From the NCBI GenBank assembly GCA_903886985.1, contig CAISOI010000333.1, forward strand, positions 1-5,446: a stretch of 5,446 nucleotides of DNA. The letters are read 5' to 3'. This stretch comes from an uncultured Chthonomonas sp. Its GTDB lineage: Bacteria; Armatimonadota; Chthonomonadetes; Chthonomonadales; CAJBBX01. The notes under the pieces are model-generated. The model made no database searches, was not told the DNA's origin, and worked only from the letters and a program-made list of their open reading frames with translations. Below, in pieces: positions 1 through 4,986 of the stretch. Both the position numbers and the translations under genes were made by a program. Numbering within the stretch: position 1 is the stretch's first letter; every line of letters starts with the position of its first letter.

Positions 1-188
1 AGTCGAGTAACGAACAAAAGGTAGCCTCTATACTGCATTTGAGTCAAGAACCACAAACCCACGCAGCCACAACCACAGGATGACCACAAAAATCACGGTT
101 CAAAAAAGTTATTTTGGACAAGTATGCCTTCCTCTGAACAAAGTTAGCTCTCCTTCGTCACAGTAGTGTTAGTCAGTTTTGATCAAAT

Positions 189-195
189 AGGAGGT
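189..195 (+). promoter_or_regulatory. Ribosome binding site for the lipoprotein esterase
   Basis: AGGAGGT is a full-strength Shine-Dalgarno sequence ending 5 bases before a GTG codon at 201. It decides the start: GTG at 201 immediately precedes a complete lipoprotein signal peptide, and no in-frame ATG offers a comparable site. Confidence 0.88.
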
Positions 196-200
196 CCTCT

Positions 201-1037
201 GTGCGAACGTTTTTGCTTTCGATTTCGTTGCTAGTATCATTGTTATTGACAAGCTGTGCCCAATCATTACCAGCGAATGCTCGCAGTTGGAAGGTGGATG
301 GTGTTGAGCGACAGGCCATTGTCTATGTCCCTCCGGCAGCCAATAAGACGAAAACTCCTGTTATCTTTGCTTTCCATGGGCACGGCGGCAATATGCGCTA
401 TTCCTCCCAGACATATGCATATCACAAGCATTGGCCTGAAGCAATAGTGGTATATATGCAGGGATTGCCTACTCCTGGTGGACTTGTGGACCCACAGGGG
501 AGATTGAATGGCTGGCAGAATCGCGTCGGACTGCAAGGGGATCGCGATCTCAAATTCTTTGATACCGTATTTGCTTCATTGAAAAAGGATTATCAAATTG
601 ATGAGAAGCGCGTATTTAGCGCAGGGCACTCAAATGGTGGTGGATTTACATATCTGTTATGGGCGGAACGACCTGATATTTTCGCAGCATTTGCACCTGC
701 GGCCGCGTTTACCGTGAGAGCGAATACCCTCAAGCCCAAACCCGCAATACACATTGCAGGTGAATCCGATCCTTTGGTGAAATTTGAATGGCAGAAGCGT
801 TGCATAGATGCGGTTTTAAAGGTTGATGGCTGTGCCTTGACCGGTAAGCCCTGGGCAAAATCGGGCGACTTGGTCTGCACAATGTATCCGTCCTCAACAG
901 GTACTCCGTTTGTGACCGCCATTGGTCCGGGTAACCACACCTACCCAAAAGAGGCTCCTGCTTTGACCATTAAGTTCTTCAAGGAAGTAACGGAAGTGAA
1001 AGACACAGTCCCTGATCCCACATCGTTAAAGCCCTGA
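201..1037 (+). CDS. Lipoprotein alpha/beta-hydrolase esterase (feruloyl esterase / PHB depolymerase-like)
   Basis: This 278-residue secreted serine esterase belongs to the alpha/beta-hydrolase group that includes PHB depolymerases, LpqC and CE1-type feruloyl or acetylxylan esterases. Residues 1-19 form a lipoprotein signal: MRTF, a hydrophobic run at 5-16, then the lipobox LTSC with Cys19 as the lipidated residue. Ala follows the cysteine, so there is no Asp+2 inner-membrane retention signal; in a Gram-negative cell this would favour the outer membrane. Family motifs appear in order. The oxyanion-hole segment HGHGG is at 59-63, the nucleophile elbow GHSNGG at 142-147 with Ser144, the probable acid Asp190 in GESDP, and the catalytic His246 in GPGNHTYP. 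The full triad is therefore present. Three cysteines in the cap region (201, 211, 226) could include a disulfide. The length is normal for a single catalytic domain without a binding module. The gene is monocistronic: the next gene converges on it 44 bp downstream. The likely reaction is hydrolysis of an ester on plant cell-wall polysaccharide, polyester or a small molecule; the exact substrate cannot be read from the sequence. Confidence 0.85.
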   Translation: MRTFLLSISLLVSLLLTSCAQSLPANARSWKVDGVERQAIVYVPPAANKTKTPVIFAFHGHGGNMRYSSQTYAYHKHWPEAIVVYMQGLPTPGGLVDPQGRLNGWQNRVGLQGDRDLKFFDTVFASLKKDYQIDEKRVFSAGHSNGGGFTYLLWAERPDIFAAFAPAAAFTVRANTLKPKPAIHIAGESDPLVKFEWQKRCIDAVLKVDGCALTGKPWAKSGDLVCTMYPSSTGTPFVTAIGPGNHTYPKEAPALTIKFFKEVTEVKDTVPDPTSLKP

Positions 1038-1081
1038 AAGTTCTTGATCATTGCTAAAATGGGACCTGAAATATCTAAGAA

Positions 1082-1789
1082 TTAGCACTTTGCGGTCTTG
1101 CGCTTCTTGCCTATAGCTCCCCGTAACCGGACTTTTTCAATTACCTCAATAGGATCCGGGACTTTGCAGGAGGTATCACCCATATTCACCATCACCGGGC
1201 CAACTCGCTTAGCGGTTTCAATTGCTTTGTCGGTTAGAGGAGCGATATAAGTTCCAACATTCGCGATATAGCTGTTCATCACGTGGCGCACGCGGTTTGG
1301 CTCGGAATGAATAGTCTTTGCAATACGATCAAGCAGACCCGAAATCTGATCCATATTGAGTTCTGAGTCCATCTTAATGGTTGCAAGGCTTCTATAGGTC
1401 GACCAACCCGCGGTCGCGATTATTTCTCGATCCGATTCGATCCATATTGCCGCCATCTCTTCGCCAAATCTGCCTTCAGAGGCGACCCACGCAACGGTGC
1501 ATTCAGCAATCATGGTGCAGTTTGCCTTCTCTACCCATTCCTGCAAATCTTCCTGCGTCATTGCCATGTCATCGGCAATTAATCCTGCGAGGTACATCGC
1601 GTCATAAACGCCGGTGGCATAGAGTGCTTTGGAAAGTTCGTAGTCTTTCTTGATTCCCTTAACGAGTTTTTTCATGTCCTCGATGCTGGCACCATAGACT
1701 GGTTCGACAATGCCGTGTTTCAGGAGGACCTTTTTGTAACTCTCTTTGCCGAGGTCCTTAATTTGCTCCAAAAGTTCTGCTGCGTTCAT
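1082..1789 (-). CDS. AlkD-like HEAT-repeat protein (DNA alkylation repair family)
   Basis: This 235-residue, mostly helical protein matches the DNA alkylation repair enzyme family (Pfam DNA_alkylation, PF08713), built of HEAT-like repeats that wrap DNA. Recognisable family stretches are VYGASIEDMKKLVKGIK (31-47), the MYLAGLIADD helix (65-74), NRVRHVMNSYIANVGTY (165-181), the VNMGDTSCKVPDP segment (201-213) and the basic tail GKKRKTAKC (227-235). That ending recurs in many unstudied family members. True AlkD from Bacillus cereus excises 3- and 7-alkylpurines using Trp109 and Asp113. In my by-eye alignment the matching stretch here (about 86-96, VEKANCTMIAE) has neither residue, so glycosylase activity is doubtful. 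It resembles the AlkD2-type branch, which is reported to lack excision activity. The ATG start overlaps the stop of the upstream acetyltransferase (ATGA, 1786-1789), implying translational coupling. Family assignment is firm; activity is not. Confidence 0.85.
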   Translation of the reverse strand: MNAAELLEQIKDLGKESYKKVLLKHGIVEPVYGASIEDMKKLVKGIKKDYELSKALYATGVYDAMYLAGLIADDMAMTQEDLQEWVEKANCTMIAECTVAWVASEGRFGEEMAAIWIESDREIIATAGWSTYRSLATIKMDSELNMDQISGLLDRIAKTIHSEPNRVRHVMNSYIANVGTYIAPLTDKAIETAKRVGPVMVNMGDTSCKVPDPIEVIEKVRLRGAIGKKRKTAKC

Positions 1790-2307
1790 TCGTTATCTCC
1801 CAGAATCATCTGCCAGTATCCAACATCGATCCATTCTCCGAACTTGAAACCGACCTCGTTGTAGTGCGATGCCTTGGTCATTCCCATTTTTTCGTGCAGT
1901 GCAACACTTGCAGGATTGGGCAATGAAATACCACCAATAACCACGTGCATGTCAAGTTTCTTTAGCGCATCGAAGAGGGTCTTGTAGAGGCGGGTACCTA
2001 ATCCCAATCCGGTTGCATCCTGATGCAGATAGACTGTCAGTTCTGCCGTGTAACGGTAAGCACATCGTCCTTTCCACTTTGATCCGTAGGAGTAGCCTAT
2101 TACGTTGCCACCCTTTTCCGCGACAAACCACGGAAAGCCCGAATCGAGAACTTCTTTCATGCGCCCTGCCATGTCGTCTGTTGAGATAGGTTCTTCTTCG
2201 AATGAAACGATGGTATTGCGGATATAGTAGTTATAAATATCCGTAATGGCAGCAACATCATCTAAAGTTGCCGGTCGAATTTGAATGGTTTCTGGAGCTT
2301 CTTCCAC
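1786..2307 (-). CDS. GNAT N-acetyltransferase, phosphinothricin/methionine sulfoximine acetyltransferase type
   Basis: This 173-residue cytoplasmic enzyme would transfer the acetyl group of acetyl-CoA to an amine, most likely of an amino-acid analogue such as phosphinothricin or methionine sulfoximine/sulfone (Pat/Bar/MnaT group). Family landmarks are all present in order: IRPATLDDVAAITDIYNYY (10-28), the VSFEEEPIS substrate-side segment (34-42), and GRCAYRYTAELTVYLH (80-95) with Glu89 at the position of the conserved Glu in this family. Next come the acetyl-CoA pyrophosphate loop TGLGLGTRLY (99-108), the SLPNPASVALHEKMGM strand-helix (128-143) and the GFKFGEWIDVGYWQ end (153-166). Length is typical. 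The start is a GTG preceded by GAGAGG; the next in-frame Met codons would remove the RPAT segment, so the GTG is preferred. It is the first gene of a two-gene operon with the AlkD-like gene. In nature such enzymes often have broad or unknown substrates, so the physiological acceptor is uncertain. Confidence 0.88.
   Translation of the reverse strand: MEEAPETIQIRPATLDDVAAITDIYNYYIRNTIVSFEEEPISTDDMAGRMKEVLDSGFPWFVAEKGGNVIGYSYGSKWKGRCAYRYTAELTVYLHQDATGLGLGTRLYKTLFDALKKLDMHVVIGGISLPNPASVALHEKMGMTKASHYNEVGFKFGEWIDVGYWQMILGDNE
1797..1801 (-). promoter_or_regulatory. Ribosome binding site for the AlkD-like gene
   Basis: On the minus strand GGGAG lies inside the last codons of the upstream acetyltransferase gene and ends 7 bases before the ATG at 1789-1787. 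Together with the ATGA stop/start overlap it supports this start and coupled translation of the two genes. Confidence 0.7.
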
Positions 2308-2316
2308 TACAAATAA

Positions 2317-2322
2317 CCTCTC
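2317..2322 (-). promoter_or_regulatory. Ribosome binding site for the acetyltransferase
   Basis: GAGAGG on the minus strand lies 9 bases upstream of the GTG start at 2307-2305. It is a moderate Shine-Dalgarno match, but it supports GTG as the start because no ATG nearby would keep the conserved N-terminal strand. Confidence 0.6.
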
Positions 2323-2415
2323 TCAGCGATCGAGTTTCATAATTGTTCTAAGGATACCCGCAGGGAATTGCAGTCGAAACCCATTCACCAAAATGTCCGT
2401 AGTCTTGACACTTTC

Positions 2416-2528
2416 GGATCGAACGTACAGACCATTATGCGATGTACTTTTACGCTGATATTGATTGACACATATTAGTCTAAAGCATACAATGACGCAA
2501 TAGAATTTGTGGGAATCACTGGATCGAA
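2416..2528. repeat. Two direct copies of GGATCGAA flanking the rightward promoter
   Basis: GGATCGAA occurs at 2416-2423 and again at 2521-2528, about 40 bp upstream and 30 bp downstream of the promoter hexamers. The copies are 105 bp apart, close to ten helical turns. The first copy sits in a small inverted repeat, TTCG-GAT-CGAA (2413-2423). Two regulator sites are possible, but an 8-base repeat in a 246 bp region is not far from chance. Confidence 0.25.
2465..2493 (+). promoter_or_regulatory. Sigma70-type promoter for the DraG-like/isomerase operon
   Basis: A perfect -35 hexamer TTGACA (2465-2470) is separated by exactly 17 bp from TACAAT (2488-2493), a five-of-six match to the -10 consensus. 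Transcription would start near 2500, leaving an untranslated leader of roughly 54 bases before the ATG at 2554. This is the best promoter in the window and suggests strong basal expression unless a repressor acts. The match is read from the sequence; use in vivo is inferred. Confidence 0.72.
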
Positions 2529-2541
2529 ATGAAATTGAACC

Positions 2542-2547
2542 AAGGAG
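2542..2547 (+). promoter_or_regulatory. Ribosome binding site for the DraG-like multidomain gene
   Basis: AAGGAG ends 6 bases before the ATG at 2554. This fixes the start and shows that the protein begins directly with the DraG-like domain, with no room for a signal peptide. Confidence 0.8.
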
Positions 2548-2553
2548 CATTGA

Positions 2554-4965
2554 ATGGCCCCCCTGAGATTGTCGCGCGAAGCGTATAGAGATAAAGTCCA
2601 CGGAGCGTGGATGGGCAAACTTGTAGGCATCACTCTAGGAACTCCGCTGAAGGGGCGAACCTTTTCAGGTGCGCTTCGATTCTACGATCCTGTTCCCGGC
2701 CAAGCGACCCCCTGTGAGGATTTTGATTTTCAGATTGTGTGGCTCCACGCGCTGATGGAGCACGGAATTGATCTCTCCGCTGACCACCTATCTGATGAAT
2801 GGCGAGACCACCTAATTTACAACTGGGACGAAGCGGGATGGGCACTCTGGAATCTTGAGCGAGGATTGACCGCGCCCATTTCCGGTGCCTACAACAACTG
2901 GTTTAAAACATCCTCCGCAGGAGCGTCCCGCACGGAGATATGGGCACTGATAGCGCCCGGTGCTCCGCAAGTAGCGGCAACCTATGCAAATCACGACTCT
3001 TCTATAGATCACACGGCAGAAGGTGTATGGGCAGCGATGTTCTGGGCGGCAATTCAGAGCGCGGCTTTCTTTGTGACCGATTTGAATCTACTTTTCCGGA
3101 TTGGGCTGGCAATGATGCCCGGCACCTGTCGAACCGCCCGAGCGGTACGCTCGGCGCAGAATGCATTTGTCGGTCGTGCTGGCTTTTTGGATGCCCGCGG
3201 TCAGGTTATCGAAGCCGTTGGAAATGAAAACTACACCGACGTGGCGCAAAATGTCGGATTCGGAGTTCTGGCGTTGCTTTATGGTCAGAACGATTTCGGT
3301 CTCACAATCACGAATGCAGCCAATTGTGGCTACGATGCTGGCGGAAATGCAGGGACCGTCGGAGCGTTAATGGGGATTATGCATGGTATTCATGCATTGC
3401 CCACCGGCTGGACCAACCCAATTGGTGACGCCATTATTCCAGGATGGGGATTGAAGGATCTGGATATTATTCGGCGAATGCCGCAATTGGTGGATTTCAC
3501 CACTTCCATTGGTGAAGAAGTCGTCCGTGCTCGCTGCACCGATGTCGAATTGACAGACGAAAGCGCCCAGTTTGAACCTGTTGCTGCGCCGCTTAATATT
3601 CCCGAATCCGAACCGCTGGACAAGCAAATGTCCGACATGGCGGAGAAGGTTGCACTCGAAGTTGAAGTAGAGAAGATTGAACAGGCGGCCGCATCCAATC
3701 GAATGCAGTTTTTGGAATTGGATTCTCCTGCCGATTCGGCACTTGCTACCGCTGTGCCTCCCGCCGCTGCGACAGCGCCGGAATCCAATGCCCCTGCCGC
3801 AGTTCTGAAAGCAGAGGAACCAGCTGTGTCGTCGCAACCACTGTTACCAACGGCGGAGACAGTTCCGACATCTGAGTTGGACACAGTCAAAGAGGTGGTA
3901 TTCGAACAACCAACCGTGGAAACGACCGAATCTCTAGAGGCTGCTCCAGTCGAATTGGCGCCGACTGATCCGACGGTTGTCGCTACAACAGCCGACGAAC
4001 CGATTGTCCCGGAGACTCCCGCAATCGCAGTAGAAACACCAATCTTGCCCGAAGCCCCGCCAGCAGAGCCACCCTATAACTGGACGGATAACGAGCAAAT
4101 CAAGCCACTCCTTGTCCAATCGAGCACTGCATCCATTCACCATGCCAATGGTTTCGAACTTGTCGCCGAATATGGAACGAATGGACCCGCGGTTATGCCC
4201 GGAGTTGCAGGCAGTTTCACGGTAACGATTAAGAACAACAGCGGAGCCGATTTTATTGGCAATATTCACGTTAATGTGCCGGATGGCTGGCAGGTTGCCG
4301 TGCCTGATGCACAGGGGCAGAGACAGGTTCTGGCAGAAGGAAGAACGGCGCGCTATGGATTCGTTGTCCGCCCTCCTGATAATGTCGATTTACCGCAGAA
4401 GAGCCCGGTGAGCATCGTTATGTCGCCGGATAATGGGCCCGCATTTACCAGCGAGATTAGCTTCGAAGCGGGCACCTGCTGGTGGTGGGTGGGGCCACTT
4501 TCGAACGCTTTTGAAGAGGGATACACCAAGGTTTTCTCAGTGGAAGATAAACCCGGGTTTGAGAACGACTATCTGGGACGTGATAAGGGATTGGTAAAAT
4601 GGCAGCGGCGTGCATTTCTCGAGAATGTAATGCCACTGGAAGACATTTTTGCAGGAATGCCTGGAGTTGCGTATGGCGTGACCACTTTAACGGTCGATAA
4701 GGCAACACCTGTTAAACTTGTATTCCATGCAAATGATGGAATTCGCGTCTGGGTGAATAATGAATTGAAAATTCAACAGCACTCGCACACCGCTTTCCGA
4801 CCGACACTGAACAATAGCGCGACTGCAGTGGATGTGGTGCTAAATCCCGGGGCAAATCGCATTATGGTTAAAGTGGTGCGCTGTGCGAAACCAATTCAAT
4901 TTAGTTTTGCGGTTATTGATCCAAGCGGAAAGCCTGCAACGGGATTGGGCAATACAAGATGGTAA
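2554..4965 (+). CDS. ADP-ribosylglycohydrolase-fold (DraG-like) protein with disordered linker and two C-terminal beta-sandwich modules
   Basis: An 803-residue protein with at least four parts. Residues 11-325 are a DraG/ADP-ribosylglycohydrolase-fold domain (PF03747). It begins YRDKVHGAWMGKLVG, carries EDFDFQIVWLHAL at 55-67 and SGAYNNWF at 110-117, then IDHTAEGVWAAMF at 151-163, and ends with NCGYDAGGNAGTVGALMG at 257-274. Known family enzymes bind two metal ions through acidic residues in such motifs and cleave ADP-ribose N- or O-glycosidic bonds, but this bacterial branch has no assigned substrate. The usual D-x-D of the last motif is here Asp261-Ala-Gly263, so a metal ligand seems missing. 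Residues 330-508 are low-complexity, with a helical acidic stretch (355-390) followed by a Pro/Ala/Glu/Thr/Val-rich tract. Residues 534-640 resemble an NEW3/CARDB-type beta-sandwich (PGVAGSFTVTIKNNSG, VPDGWQV). Residues 641-790 resemble the jelly-roll modules of glycan-active proteins (CWWWVGPL, GIRVWVNNE, NPGANRIMVKV). There is no signal peptide or membrane helix. The gene leads an operon with a sugar isomerase, suggesting a carbohydrate-related role. Domain 1 is firm, the C-terminal modules moderate, the function unknown. Confidence 0.82.
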   Translation: MAPLRLSREAYRDKVHGAWMGKLVGITLGTPLKGRTFSGALRFYDPVPGQATPCEDFDFQIVWLHALMEHGIDLSADHLSDEWRDHLIYNWDEAGWALWNLERGLTAPISGAYNNWFKTSSAGASRTEIWALIAPGAPQVAATYANHDSSIDHTAEGVWAAMFWAAIQSAAFFVTDLNLLFRIGLAMMPGTCRTARAVRSAQNAFVGRAGFLDARGQVIEAVGNENYTDVAQNVGFGVLALLYGQNDFGLTITNAANCGYDAGGNAGTVGALMGIMHGIHALPTGWTNPIGDAIIPGWGLKDLDIIRRMPQLVDFTTSIGEEVVRARCTDVELTDESAQFEPVAAPLNIPESEPLDKQMSDMAEKVALEVEVEKIEQAAASNRMQFLELDSPADSALATAVPPAAATAPESNAPAAVLKAEEPAVSSQPLLPTAETVPTSELDTVKEVVFEQPTVETTESLEAAPVELAPTDPTVVATTADEPIVPETPAIAVETPILPEAPPAEPPYNWTDNEQIKPLLVQSSTASIHHANGFELVAEYGTNGPAVMPGVAGSFTVTIKNNSGADFIGNIHVNVPDGWQVAVPDAQGQRQVLAEGRTARYGFVVRPPDNVDLPQKSPVSIVMSPDNGPAFTSEISFEAGTCWWWVGPLSNAFEEGYTKVFSVEDKPGFENDYLGRDKGLVKWQRRAFLENVMPLEDIFAGMPGVAYGVTTLTVDKATPVKLVFHANDGIRVWVNNELKIQQHSHTAFRPTLNNSATAVDVVLNPGANRIMVKVVRCAKPIQFSFAVIDPSGKPATGLGNTRW

Positions 4966-4973
4966 TTATGATG

Positions 4974-4979
4974 AAGGGG
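4974..4979 (+). promoter_or_regulatory. Ribosome binding site for the sugar isomerase
   Basis: AAGGGG ends 7 bases before a TTG codon at 4987. The reading frame is closed by a TGA at 4972-4974, so a start must lie after that. The TTG is the first usable start and keeps the conserved N-terminal strand KAFSPGNLG. Confidence 0.6.
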
Positions 4980-4986
4980 CACGAAA

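Noticed and set aside
1038..1081. Bidirectional terminator between the convergent esterase and AlkD-like genes
   Set aside because: Only a short TTCTT/AAGAA complementarity is visible, with no GC-rich stem and no T-run, so no hairpin terminator can be supported.
2405..2431. Second TTGACA (2405-2410) considered as a -35 element
   Set aside because: No good -10 follows at 16-18 bp; the nearest candidate, TACAGA at 2426-2431, has only a 15 bp spacer.
2323..2601. A 92-codon open frame on the minus strand across the divergent intergenic region
   Set aside because: It overlaps the strong rightward promoter and the start of the DraG-like gene, has no recognisable motif, and would crowd the GTG and RBS of the acetyltransferase.
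2554..2640. Signal peptide at the start of the DraG-like protein
   Set aside because: The N-terminus is MAPLRLSREAYRDKVHGAW, with no hydrophobic core or cleavage site, and it aligns directly with the first helix of the DraG-type domain.
3367..3890. Long minus-strand open frames opposite the low-complexity linker
   Set aside because: They arise from the skewed codon composition of the Pro/Ala/Glu/Val-rich linker on the plus strand. Their translations are Ser/Ala/Gly- or Cys/Arg-rich without family features.
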